Of a stretch of 64,000 nucleotides of DNA, positions 35,997 through 44,440 are shown in pieces; position 1 is the stretch's first letter, and each line of letters begins with the position of its first letter. The stretch is from Litorimonas sp963972195 (GTDB lineage Bacteria; Pseudomonadota; Alphaproteobacteria; Caulobacterales; Maricaulaceae): contig CAXATH010000011.1 in the NCBI GenBank assembly GCA_963972195.1, forward strand, positions 36,068 through 100,067. The letters run 5' to 3'. The notes under the pieces are model-generated. The model did no database searches and was not told the DNA's origin. It was given only the letters and a program-made list of their open reading frames with translations. A program made the position numbers and the translations under genes.

Positions 35997-37045
35997 GATT
36001 GGCGCTCAATACGAACAACGATTTGTTTCTTTTCGCCAAGGCGCAATTCAGCGGCGTCAAATAAACGGTCAACAACATAATAACCGTCTCTGACGCGGTA
36101 ATTGACGAGCTTGCTTATGCTGCCTTTACTGTCGGTAACAAATAATGGCGGCGCTTCGGAGACGGCCAATCCTTCCGGAAATTCTATGAAGACCTTTGAA
36201 CCGTCATCAAAGACCCGCGTCGGCCGCCAATGCGGCGTGTCGCCTTTGATTACATAGTCAAAACGCAGCTCATCTAGGCTTAGGCTAGCATCTACCCTCT
36301 CATATCTCACCTTGGAAACAGGACCTGTTTCAGATGAATTTTTGCGAAGGTTTCGGAGGGCGTCATGCGGATAACGCCAAGAGACTGCCGCCATATAGGT
36401 GTTGGCAAATGACTTCATATCCAAATAATAGGTGCGCCGTGTCGACGTGATAATAGCATTGGTCGATAGATTGGCCGCCATAGGCTTTACCAGAATATGA
36501 ACCTGCTCATTCACCCCTGACCCTGATATCGTATCACCGACTGTCCAGCGTTCCGTATCACCCGCGGAGACTGTGATTAGCCCTTCGCCCTTTTCCAAGG
36601 CAATATCCGTAATCTGCGTCGGCGATGTATAGACCTGATAGAGCGATCCCGGAGTATAGGGGTATAGCTGAATAGCATTGAGATAATTTTCTGTCGTCGG
36701 CTTAACAATAGCCGCGTCATTGGCGTGGCTCACGGCTTGAAACCCTGTGAGGGATGGCCCGCGATCAAAGAGCTCGACATCAACGGGCACCGGTTTCATT
36801 TGCCTGTCCATAATCAAGGAGGGCCTTCCGGGTCCCGTCGAATTATCTCCTCCAGCTAAAATCTGATACTCTTCCGTTGGTTCGGGAATAAAGAGCGCCT
36901 TGGACATCTCGTCTGGCATGGTCACGCTCCCGGATCTCAAGTTGCCCCATACTCCCTGAAGACTGGCGCAGCCTGATGAGCTCATAGCAGCAACCAAAAT
37001 TGAGGCGGTTATCATTGAACGTGGAAGTTTTGATAGCTGTCTCAT
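35993..37045 (-). CDS. trbG: TrbG/VirB9-like conjugal transfer protein
   Basis: 350 aa with a lipoprotein-like signal (SILVAAMSSSGCAS, lipobox SSGC). The VirB9/CagX-like C-terminal domain is recognisable by RVFDDGSKVFIEFPEGL and VNYRVRDGYYVVDRLFDAAEL. Outer-membrane core component with TrbI. Overlaps both neighbours by four bases. Confidence 0.93.
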   Translation of the reverse strand: MRQLSKLPRSMITASILVAAMSSSGCASLQGVWGNLRSGSVTMPDEMSKALFIPEPTEEYQILAGGDNSTGPGRPSLIMDRQMKPVPVDVELFDRGPSLTGFQAVSHANDAAIVKPTTENYLNAIQLYPYTPGSLYQVYTSPTQITDIALEKGEGLITVSAGDTERWTVGDTISGSGVNEQVHILVKPMAANLSTNAIITSTRRTYYLDMKSFANTYMAAVSWRYPHDALRNLRKNSSETGPVSKVRYERVDASLSLDELRFDYVIKGDTPHWRPTRVFDDGSKVFIEFPEGLAVSEAPPLFVTDSKGSISKLVNYRVRDGYYVVDRLFDAAELRLGEKKQIVVRIERQS

Positions 37046-37743
37046 TTTGAAGCTCCTGCTGCATTAAGGTCTTTTGACCAGTGAAGTCCGTGGACATAGA
37101 GGCCGAGGGGATTGCGGTGCAGCGTCTCGGCGTCGGTTGGGGCTTTCGTGATAATTGAAAGGCTCGCCGTATAAGTTTGGACGCTGAGCTGCGCGCCATT
37201 CCGGAAAGACTTTTCACGCCAGCGCACTTCAAAACTATTTTCAGACGATCGCACGATACTCGTCACATCCACAGTGACGCTTCGCTGGCCAATGTCGGCA
37301 AACGGGTCATTCTCATTGGCGTAGGTGTTGAGCGTAAGCGCCGCCTGATCCGTGGCGTAGTTATAAGCGTTCAGCCAGTTATCGCGAAGGACAACAGGGT
37401 CGATAGAAACCGAGCGAACATTTGAGATAAAACGCGCTAATTGATGCGCAATCTGCGCATCTGAGGCTACAAAATTTGTTTTCGCTGGGCCTGAGGCTTT
37501 AACCGCGCCCGTTTCATCAACCTCCACGACCCACGGCACAATACTGGCTTGCGCGCTTTGATAAATCAGGCCGCTCGTAGACAGCGCCGCTAATCCCATC
37601 GCCCCGCAAAAAGCCAGGCACCATCTGTTACCGCGCGCATTGGCGCGGCCTAATCGGCGGTCCTCTTTTTGCCCCGCACGTTGATAAGGCGTTTCAGGGA
37701 TAGGTGTTTTCCCAAATTTCGATTGGCTACGTTTCCATTTCAT
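37042..37743 (-). CDS. trbF: TrbF/VirB8-like conjugal transfer protein
   Basis: 233 aa: cytoplasmic N-terminus (TPIPETPYQRAGQ), one membrane helix near residues 47-65, then a VirB8-like periplasmic domain (NWLNAYNYATDQAALTLN, SFEVRWREKSFRNG). Assembly factor of the inner-membrane complex. Confidence 0.93.
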   Translation of the reverse strand: MKWKRSQSKFGKTPIPETPYQRAGQKEDRRLGRANARGNRWCLAFCGAMGLAALSTSGLIYQSAQASIVPWVVEVDETGAVKASGPAKTNFVASDAQIAHQLARFISNVRSVSIDPVVLRDNWLNAYNYATDQAALTLNTYANENDPFADIGQRSVTVDVTSIVRSSENSFEVRWREKSFRNGAQLSVQTYTASLSIITKAPTDAETLHRNPLGLYVHGLHWSKDLNAAGASK

Positions 37744-37765
37744 TGTCTTGTCCTCCTATTCCAAT

Positions 37766-39133
37766 TTATGCGTCAGGGTTCAGGGATGGGCCGCTTCCAC
37801 TGCCGCCGCCGTCACCGCCGCGAAGCGCGTTCGTGGCCGTGCGCGCCGCGTGGCGCGTTTGTCGTTGGCGGTGTACCTTCTTGGCCCAATCTGGCCCTTT
37901 GCCCGTTTCACCCGAAGCCGTCCCGCCTCCATGTTTGCGCGGCGCCTTCATGCCTTTGGACAGGGCTGCCATCCCGCCGCGCATCCCATTGCCGTGCGCC
38001 GTTGTAACCCCGCCGCCAGCCGCAAGCACCTTACGGCCCCCGGCTCTGGCAACGGACATAACGCCTCCTTGAGCCACAGCGCCTACACCTGCAGCCGCGC
38101 CTTTAATGCCGCCGCCTTGGGACATGCTGCCAAGCGTGAAAGCGACTTTAGAGCCGCCCGCCATAGATGCGCCCGCCTTCACTGACGCGGCTGCGCCTTT
38201 ACCGACACCCCTAATACCTGCACCTGCGATGGCTCCGCCGGCTAGTGCGCCCGCGCCCACGGCTGCCATCGTTCCCACGGCCGCACCTGCACCAAGCTGG
38301 GGCGCGCCTGAGACCAGGCCTGTTGCAATACCCGGCCCGAAGATGCCCAAAGCCAATAAGGCCATAGAGCCGAGCATGATAGAGGCTGCATCTTTGAGCG
38401 TGATTGGCACAATCATGTCAGGGTCGCTCGCAGGCGGCGCAAAGGCAGACGTGATGTCGCCAAAGATCGTCGAGCCGATGCCTATGATAATTGCGAGCAC
38501 CATAAGTTTGATGCCGCTGGCCACGACGTTCCCAAGAACTTTTTCCGCCAAAAAGGATGTCTTATTCCAAAGCGCGAAGGGTATGAGGATAAACCCTGCA
38601 AGCGTTGTCAGCTTGAACTCGAGAATAGTCACAAAGAGCTGTATCGCGATAAAAAAGAACGCGAACATGGTGATGATCCACGCCAGGAAAAGCGCGACAA
38701 TCAAGACGATATTATGAAAGAATTTCACAGGGCCCGTCAGCTCTCCGATTTGTGTCAAAATCGGGTGCGCCGCCTGAAAGCCCGTATTTGCAATAAAGCC
38801 GGGGCGCAGCAGGTCATCAGCTGTAAGACTTGTTGCAGTCGCTTGAAGCCCAAGTCCGCCAAAACTATTAAAGACGATATTCGCAAGGCCGGAAAAGTTT
38901 GTGATGATGAGCGCGAAGACGCCGACATACATGACCTTTTTGAGAAATTTTCCGATAACTGAATTATCAGACCCCATAGCCCAATAGAGGCCAGCCAAAG
39001 TGATATCGATGCCGATAAGAATGGCTGTCAGATATTGAACCTCGCCGCCAAGGAGGCCGAAGCCGCTATCAATATAGCTTGTGAACGTGACGACAAATTC
39101 GTCAATTACGCCGAGACTTGTTGGATCAGCCAT
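37766..39133 (-). CDS. trbL: TrbL/VirB6-like inner-membrane channel protein
   Basis: 455 aa with about six hydrophobic segments in the first 280 residues (GLLGGEVQYLTAILIGIDI, IVALFLAWIITMFAFFFIA) and a long Gly/Ala-rich low-complexity C-terminal tail, as in other TrbL proteins. The start overlaps the trbJ stop, leaving no room for trbK. Confidence 0.92.
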   Translation of the reverse strand: MADPTSLGVIDEFVVTFTSYIDSGFGLLGGEVQYLTAILIGIDITLAGLYWAMGSDNSVIGKFLKKVMYVGVFALIITNFSGLANIVFNSFGGLGLQATATSLTADDLLRPGFIANTGFQAAHPILTQIGELTGPVKFFHNIVLIVALFLAWIITMFAFFFIAIQLFVTILEFKLTTLAGFILIPFALWNKTSFLAEKVLGNVVASGIKLMVLAIIIGIGSTIFGDITSAFAPPASDPDMIVPITLKDAASIMLGSMALLALGIFGPGIATGLVSGAPQLGAGAAVGTMAAVGAGALAGGAIAGAGIRGVGKGAAASVKAGASMAGGSKVAFTLGSMSQGGGIKGAAAGVGAVAQGGVMSVARAGGRKVLAAGGGVTTAHGNGMRGGMAALSKGMKAPRKHGGGTASGETGKGPDWAKKVHRQRQTRHAARTATNALRGGDGGGSGSGPSLNPDA

Positions 39134-39867
39134 TACGGTGTGCCTCCGCTATAAGCGTCACTGGCCCGGCCCATGAAAAGCCGTCTGCGGGCACGGGCCT
39201 CTTTTTCGAGCGCTAACTGGCGCGTGACTTCCAGACTGTTTGCGCGGGCTTGCGTAATTTGCATTTGCTGCGTTTGCATGGACTGCTTAACAAGCAAGCC
39301 CATGAGCTGATTAGTCGATTGCGTGGCTTGCAATTCACCGACTGCCCCATGACTGCTATTCATAAGCTGGCCGAGTAAGGCCTGATCCTCCTGAAGACTT
39401 TCCACCATCTTTGACTGCATGAGCATGGCTTCACTCTGAGCGCGCTCCGACATTTGAAATTGGGCTTCAGCCTGAACCATGAGCTCACCCTGGGAGAGGC
39501 CATCATAGCTCTCAGGAAAGTGTTGCCGGATAAGCTCTCTTGTTCGGCTCACATCATAGGCGACGTTCTCGGCTTGACGGTTAAGGTAAGCAATTTCATT
39601 CAAGATGCGGTTCAAATCAGTGGCGGAATTAATATCCAGTCTGGATAAGTGTTTGGCCTGATTGATGAGCATATTCGCTTCATTGCGAAGCTGCTGCGCT
39701 TGACGAATAAGTTGGTTGTAATTGTGTACAGCAGTTTGAAAGTTTTGAGTGTAATTTGATGGATCATAAACGATACCACCGAAGAATTGCGCGTGACTTG
39801 CCGGCGCATAGGAAAGCGCCATTGCGGCGATTAAAACCAGAGTGGTTATTCTGCGACATCGAGCCAT
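39133..39867 (-). CDS. trbJ: TrbJ/VirB5-like conjugal transfer protein
   Basis: 244 aa from the ATG at 39867, which has a strong AGGAGGAG ribosome site; it lies inside the end of trbE by 22 bases. Signal peptide ITTLVLIAAMALSYAPASHA, then FFGGIVYDPSNYTQN, typical of TrbJ. Helical, glutamine-rich periplasmic pilus-tip or assembly protein. Confidence 0.92.
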   Translation of the reverse strand: MARCRRITTLVLIAAMALSYAPASHAQFFGGIVYDPSNYTQNFQTAVHNYNQLIRQAQQLRNEANMLINQAKHLSRLDINSATDLNRILNEIAYLNRQAENVAYDVSRTRELIRQHFPESYDGLSQGELMVQAEAQFQMSERAQSEAMLMQSKMVESLQEDQALLGQLMNSSHGAVGELQATQSTNQLMGLLVKQSMQTQQMQITQARANSLEVTRQLALEKEARARRRLFMGRASDAYSGGTP

Positions 39868-42305
39868 GGCACATACTCCTCCTGTTGAAATTGCTCCTCC
39901 ATGAGGTCTGCGGCCCATTCCAGTCCTTTAAAACGCAGCCAATGGGCCGCGAAATTATCATGGCCGCCAAGTTCAAGAACGCGGTCAATTTGGGTTTGAC
40001 CTTTCTCTGAACCCGCTGCGCAAAAGGCGAGTGCAACCGGACCTAGCTGCAAATCAAAAAGTCGATTGCCGCCGTGACTTTGAAAATAGTAATCCCGCTT
40101 AGGCGTGGCCGAGGCTATGATTTGAACTTGCCGTTTATTGAGACCGAAGCGGTCATAGGCCTCTTTTTGCTGCGGCTCCATCGCGCGGCTATTAGGCAGG
40201 AATATCCGAGACAAGCAGCTCTCAATGATCGCAGGCGCGATGGGGCTACCCGCTATATCCGCCAGTGACTGCGTCGCGAAGATGACGGAGACATTTTTCT
40301 TACGAAGGACTTTGAGCCACTCTCGAATGCGGTCTGCAAACATCGGGTCATCAAGAAAGACCCACGCTTCGTCCAGTATCAGAAAGGTGGGCTTTCCAGC
40401 AAAACGCGCTTCGAGCTTATGAAACAGATAGGTCAGCACAGGCGCAACAAGCGCCTTTGAGTGCATCAATTCCTCCATCTCAAAGGCCTGCACAGCGTTA
40501 TCACGAAGCGTATCTTCATTGCCGTCAAGAATATGACCGTAAGCGCCCTCAAGGGTGAAAGGTTTTAAGGCCAAACGTAAATCGCTATCTTGGATCAAGG
40601 CTGACAGGCCTGTGAGCGTGCGCTGATCTTCGGGCGTACTGGCAAGGCTTTGCAAAGCAGACCAGACGGTGTTCTCAACTTCCGCCGTGACGTCCACGCC
40701 TTTGGACGCCAGCAGTCCTGAAATCCACTCCGAGGCCCATGCCATTTCATTCGGTTCATCAAGCCCGCGTAAGGGCTGGAATACCAAAGCTGAGTCTGTC
40801 TCGCCCAGCGCATAAAAGTCACCTCCAAGCGCCTCAATCATGGCGCGTGATGAAGCGCCTTTGTCGAAGGTAAAAACTTGCGCGTCCGGATAGCGTTTGA
40901 ACTGCATGGACAGCAGATTGAGCAAGACGGATTTGCCTGCGCCTGTTGGACCGACAACCAGTGTGTGGCCGACGTCGCCTTGATGAGTGACGAGGCGAAA
41001 CGGCGTGTGATCTTCTGTCGTCGCATATAGCAGCGGCGCGCCGCCTAGATGAGTATTGCCTTCCGGTCCCGCCCAGACTGCCGAGAGCGGCATCATATGC
41101 GCGAGGTTTAATGTGGAGACCAACGGGACGCGCACATTTGCGTATGGATTGCCTGGATGCGTCCCCAGCCAAGCGTCAACGGCGTTGACCTTCTCATGGA
41201 TGGTAACGAAGCCGCGTCCATTGATGATGCGCTCAACCGCTCTGATGCGCGCCTCAGCGGCCGTGGCGTCCTCATCCATTACGCATATGGCTGTCGTCAA
41301 ATATCCGTAAGATACATAATCACCGCCCAAGTCTTGGAGCGCCGCATCGGCATCAATGGCTTTATTGTCAGCATCGCTGTCGACCAATGGCGTCGTCTCA
41401 TTCATCAGCGCTTCTTTGAGAAGCGCGACAACCGACTTACGCTTTGCAAACCATTGCCGCCGCGTCTTAGTAATGACCTTTGAGGCTTCGGCCTTGGAGA
41501 GCGGCAAGAAGCGCGTCATCCAGCGATATGAAAAACCCAGCGTATTGAGCTCGTCCAGTATACTCGGCGTCGTCTCGCTCGGAAACCCGAGGATTGTCAC
41601 GGTATGGATAGAGTGTTCGCCAAGGCGCGGGACTAGCCCTCCCATCAAATCAGCCCCGCCAATAAAGCTATCGATATAGGCGGGTGTTTCCGGTGTCTTT
41701 ATCAGGTGACGTTTGGGCGAAACCGTTGAGTGCAAATATGTCAGGGTCGCATCATCATCCAGCCACTCCGCCATCGGGAATTGGCTTTGCAAAAGGTCCA
41801 GACATCTGTCGCTCTCCGACATGAAGCTTTGCAGGTGGTCTTGAACTGATACGCCTTTATCATCAGTTGGCGTTTCTATAATCCAGCTTTCGGCCTTATT
41901 GGATCGGTCCGCAGGCGGAATAAACTGAAACGTCAAATAATAGACGCTCTCAAACAAGTCGCGCTGACCCGCGTCTTCTTCAAACTCGCCTCTACGTTCC
42001 TGCTCGACAATCCAAGCTGCAGGGTCAGTGAAATCAGACACGGGATATTCACGGGCTGGAATTCGTGCGGCTTCAAAGTAGAGTGCCCAGCCGGAGCCGA
42101 AACGGCGAAGCGCATTATTGAGGCGCGCGCAGGTTGCCACCAACTCTTCTTCTGTCGAGCTTTCAAGATCTGGGCCACGAAACTCAGCCGTGCGCTGAAA
42201 GCTCCCGTCCTTATTGAGCACCGTGCCGGGCGCAATGAGCGCTGTCCAAGGCAGATAGTCAGACAAGCAATCTGGCCGCTTTTGATATTCACTTAAATTC
42301 ATCAT
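39846..42305 (-). CDS. trbE: TrbE/VirB4-like ATPase
   Basis: 819 aa from the ATG at 42305, preceded by GAGGAATTT; the longer frame to 42416 would run back through trbD. Walker A VVGPTGAGKSVLLNLL and Walker B TFLILDEAWVFLDDP. Powers pilus assembly and transfer. Family-typical length (about 820 aa) supports this start. Confidence 0.95.
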   Translation of the reverse strand: MMNLSEYQKRPDCLSDYLPWTALIAPGTVLNKDGSFQRTAEFRGPDLESSTEEELVATCARLNNALRRFGSGWALYFEAARIPAREYPVSDFTDPAAWIVEQERRGEFEEDAGQRDLFESVYYLTFQFIPPADRSNKAESWIIETPTDDKGVSVQDHLQSFMSESDRCLDLLQSQFPMAEWLDDDATLTYLHSTVSPKRHLIKTPETPAYIDSFIGGADLMGGLVPRLGEHSIHTVTILGFPSETTPSILDELNTLGFSYRWMTRFLPLSKAEASKVITKTRRQWFAKRKSVVALLKEALMNETTPLVDSDADNKAIDADAALQDLGGDYVSYGYLTTAICVMDEDATAAEARIRAVERIINGRGFVTIHEKVNAVDAWLGTHPGNPYANVRVPLVSTLNLAHMMPLSAVWAGPEGNTHLGGAPLLYATTEDHTPFRLVTHQGDVGHTLVVGPTGAGKSVLLNLLSMQFKRYPDAQVFTFDKGASSRAMIEALGGDFYALGETDSALVFQPLRGLDEPNEMAWASEWISGLLASKGVDVTAEVENTVWSALQSLASTPEDQRTLTGLSALIQDSDLRLALKPFTLEGAYGHILDGNEDTLRDNAVQAFEMEELMHSKALVAPVLTYLFHKLEARFAGKPTFLILDEAWVFLDDPMFADRIREWLKVLRKKNVSVIFATQSLADIAGSPIAPAIIESCLSRIFLPNSRAMEPQQKEAYDRFGLNKRQVQIIASATPKRDYYFQSHGGNRLFDLQLGPVALAFCAAGSEKGQTQIDRVLELGGHDNFAAHWLRFKGLEWAADLMEEQFQQEEYVPWLDVAE

Positions 42306-42315
42306 GCCAAATTCC

Positions 42316-42591
42316 TCAGGAGAGATAACCCTTATGTTTGATGTGGCGGACAAGCACTTCCATGAACTGCGGATCACGCGAGGCGAAAAAGACGCAAAGG
42401 GTGTGAGCGCAGACATAGTAAATGATGCCGAGTAGCCAGAGCTGGAGACCCAGCCCTAAGGCCGCCGCAAGAGTGCCATTCAGGATGGCCGCCGTTCTCG
42501 GAACACCGCCTAAAAGGATAGGCTCGGTCAATGAACGGCGCACTGGAATGGTGAAACCTTCAGGAAGCTGATATGCCGACGTGTCAGGCAT
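42316..42591 (-). CDS. trbD: TrbD/VirB3-like protein
   Basis: 91-aa inner-membrane protein: GFTIPVRRSLTEPILLGGVP at the N-terminus, then one or two hydrophobic helices. Typical TrbD. Begins at the last base of trbC. Confidence 0.92.
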   Translation of the reverse strand: MPDTSAYQLPEGFTIPVRRSLTEPILLGGVPRTAAILNGTLAAALGLGLQLWLLGIIYYVCAHTLCVFFASRDPQFMEVLVRHIKHKGYLS

Positions 42592-42932
42592 TAAATGACA
42601 GCACCGCCGGTAAAGCTAAAGAATGACAAGAAGAAACTTGTCGCCGTGAAGGCAATGGACAGACCAAAGACAATCTTGATGAGATTGCGCATCCCGCCGC
42701 CTGCATCTCCAAAGGCAAGGCCAATACCGGTCATGATAATTGCAATCGTCCCGAAAATTTTAGCCACAGGGCCTTCAATGGATTGCAAAATGCTGGTGAG
42801 CGGGCCTTCCCACGGCATAGCGGACCCTGCAGCGTGCGCCGTTTGCGGCATCAACATCATAATGAAAACGGCAATAGCCGCGCCGTAGAAAAGCCGTTGG
42901 TTTAAGCTTCCGTGTGTTAGTAGTCCGTACAT
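42591..42932 (-). CDS. trbC: TrbC/VirB2-like pilin
   Basis: 113-aa pilin precursor with a long signal (LFYGAAIAVFIMMLMPQTAHA) and two hydrophobic helices in the mature part (IFGTIAIIMTGIGLAFGDAG and LSIAFTATSFFLSFFSFTGG). Start overlaps the trbB end by 16 bases. Confidence 0.92.
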   Translation of the reverse strand: MYGLLTHGSLNQRLFYGAAIAVFIMMLMPQTAHAAGSAMPWEGPLTSILQSIEGPVAKIFGTIAIIMTGIGLAFGDAGGGMRNLIKIVFGLSIAFTATSFFLSFFSFTGGAVI

Positions 42933-43927
42933 GAGTTACCTCCGTCAAAAGTGAGTTTAGGGATGGAAGACGTGGCTGTGAGCGGTTCGAGCTGATAGCC
43001 CTTATCCGTCACTTCAATGAGGCGTGCGATCGTCTGCACACGGCGTTTTGAGCCTCGCCCGGAAATGAAGACAATCACGTCGATGGCCTCCGCAATCAGA
43101 GCGCGCGGGACAATCGCCACGCCCTCTAAAATCAGTTGTTCGATGCGGCTTAGAGCCGTTTTCGCTGAATTTGCATGGACGGTTGCAATGCCTCCGGGAT
43201 GCCCCGTCGTCCAAGCCTTGAGCATGTCGAGGGCTTCAGGCCCGCGCACTTCGCCCACGATAATCCGGTCAGGCCTTAGGCGCAGTGTTGAGCGCACCAA
43301 ATCTGCAAGAGTCACATTCAAACCGTGCGTACGAAGCGCTACAGTATCCTTGGCCTTACATTGAAGCTCGCGCGTATCTTCCAGAATAAGAACGCGGTCT
43401 CCCGTGTCCGATATTTCTGACAGTAAGGCATTGGCGAGCGTGGTTTTACCGCTTGATGTGCCGCCAACAATTAGAATGTTTTGACGGGACGTAACCGCGT
43501 ATTTTAGCGCTTCGGACTGGTCATAGGTGAGACTGCCCGCTGTGACGTAATCATCCAAGGTGAAGACCGCGACTGCGCCCTTACGAATGGAGAAACATGG
43601 CGCTGAGACAACGGGCGGCAGAACACCTTCAAAGCGCTCTCCATTGCCCGGCAGTTCCGCGCTGATAATAGGCGCTTTGGGTGTCACATCTTGATTGATG
43701 TGATTGGCCACGAGGCGCACCACCCTCTCTCCCTCGTCAGGCGTCAACACACTGTCCGTGTCGAAACGGCCAATACCTAATTTATCAAGCCATAAACGCC
43801 CATCGGGGTTAAGCATGATTTCGACAACTTTGGGGTCATCAAGCGCGTTCGTTATAACGGGGCCCAGCGCGGTGCGAAGCATAGCAAGTGTGCGGTCTGA
43901 TGTAGCGGTTGTTTGAAGACTAGACAT
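42917..43927 (-). CDS. trbB: TrbB/VirB11-like ATPase
   Basis: 336 aa from the ATG at 43927 (overlapping the copG-like gene by 8 bases); the longer frame upstream is lysine/arginine-rich shadow of the preceding gene. Walker A VGGTSSGKTTLANALL, Asp box ILEDTRELQC, Walker B region RIIVGEVRGPEALD, and HPGGIATVHANSA. Hexameric secretion ATPase. Confidence 0.95.
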   Translation of the reverse strand: MSSLQTTATSDRTLAMLRTALGPVITNALDDPKVVEIMLNPDGRLWLDKLGIGRFDTDSVLTPDEGERVVRLVANHINQDVTPKAPIISAELPGNGERFEGVLPPVVSAPCFSIRKGAVAVFTLDDYVTAGSLTYDQSEALKYAVTSRQNILIVGGTSSGKTTLANALLSEISDTGDRVLILEDTRELQCKAKDTVALRTHGLNVTLADLVRSTLRLRPDRIIVGEVRGPEALDMLKAWTTGHPGGIATVHANSAKTALSRIEQLILEGVAIVPRALIAEAIDVIVFISGRGSKRRVQTIARLIEVTDKGYQLEPLTATSSIPKLTFDGGNSCTDY

Positions 43928-44438
43928 TTGCGGTCTCCTTCTTCTTTTTGGGCCTGGCCGCTTTTTTCTTCTGCAGCTTTTCGAGAAGCTGGATTTCATC
44001 GAGCCGAAAGAAGTCTTGGTCGGAGACAAGGACATCCGACAGAGCCTGCTTGAACGTCTTTCCGCCCGAACGCATTTTAACGCCAAGCTGATCAATGAAC
44101 TGGTTCATCAACCCAACGCCGCGCGCGGCGCGCGCGTCGGTATCCGCCGCCGAGATTTGCGGTGCCATTGTGAAGTAAAAATGCAGAAAGAGCGCGAATG
44201 TCTCGGAATGAAGATTGAGGTCCCGAGAATGCCGATGATTGTGGCGGATCATCATATCCAGCTTTTCAAGGATACGGGCATCCCGCGCGTCGTCATGCTC
44301 AAACGTGAAACAAGCTGACAAAGCATCATTTATGACGCGCGATTTTGTTTTCCCCATTGCGCGCGCCCGAACATCCAATAGCGCTGCATTTTCTGGCGTG
44401 ATACGCGCGCGAACGCGGGCTGTGAGATCATTGCTCAT
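43920..44438 (-). CDS. CopG-like ribbon-helix-helix protein of the transfer operon
   Basis: 172 aa. N-terminal RHH-like segment (TARVRARITPENAALLDVRA and MGKTKSRVINDALSACF), a helical centre and a lysine-rich C-terminal tail. A CopG-family protein between traG and trbB is standard in this ICE type and probably regulates or supports transfer. Lies 2 bases after traG. Confidence 0.85.
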   Translation of the reverse strand: MSNDLTARVRARITPENAALLDVRARAMGKTKSRVINDALSACFTFEHDDARDARILEKLDMMIRHNHRHSRDLNLHSETFALFLHFYFTMAPQISAADTDARAARGVGLMNQFIDQLGVKMRSGGKTFKQALSDVLVSDQDFFRLDEIQLLEKLQKKKAARPKKKKETANV

Positions 44439-44440
44439 CG

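Noticed and set aside
37704..38185. Long plus-strand frames opposite trbL
   Set aside because: High-GC, Gly/Ala-coding trbL tail creates open frames on the other strand rich in Pro/Arg/His; no start signals.
39846..42416. 856-aa form of TrbE
   Set aside because: The extra 37 residues overlap trbD in another frame; the ATG at 42305 has a ribosome site and gives normal length.
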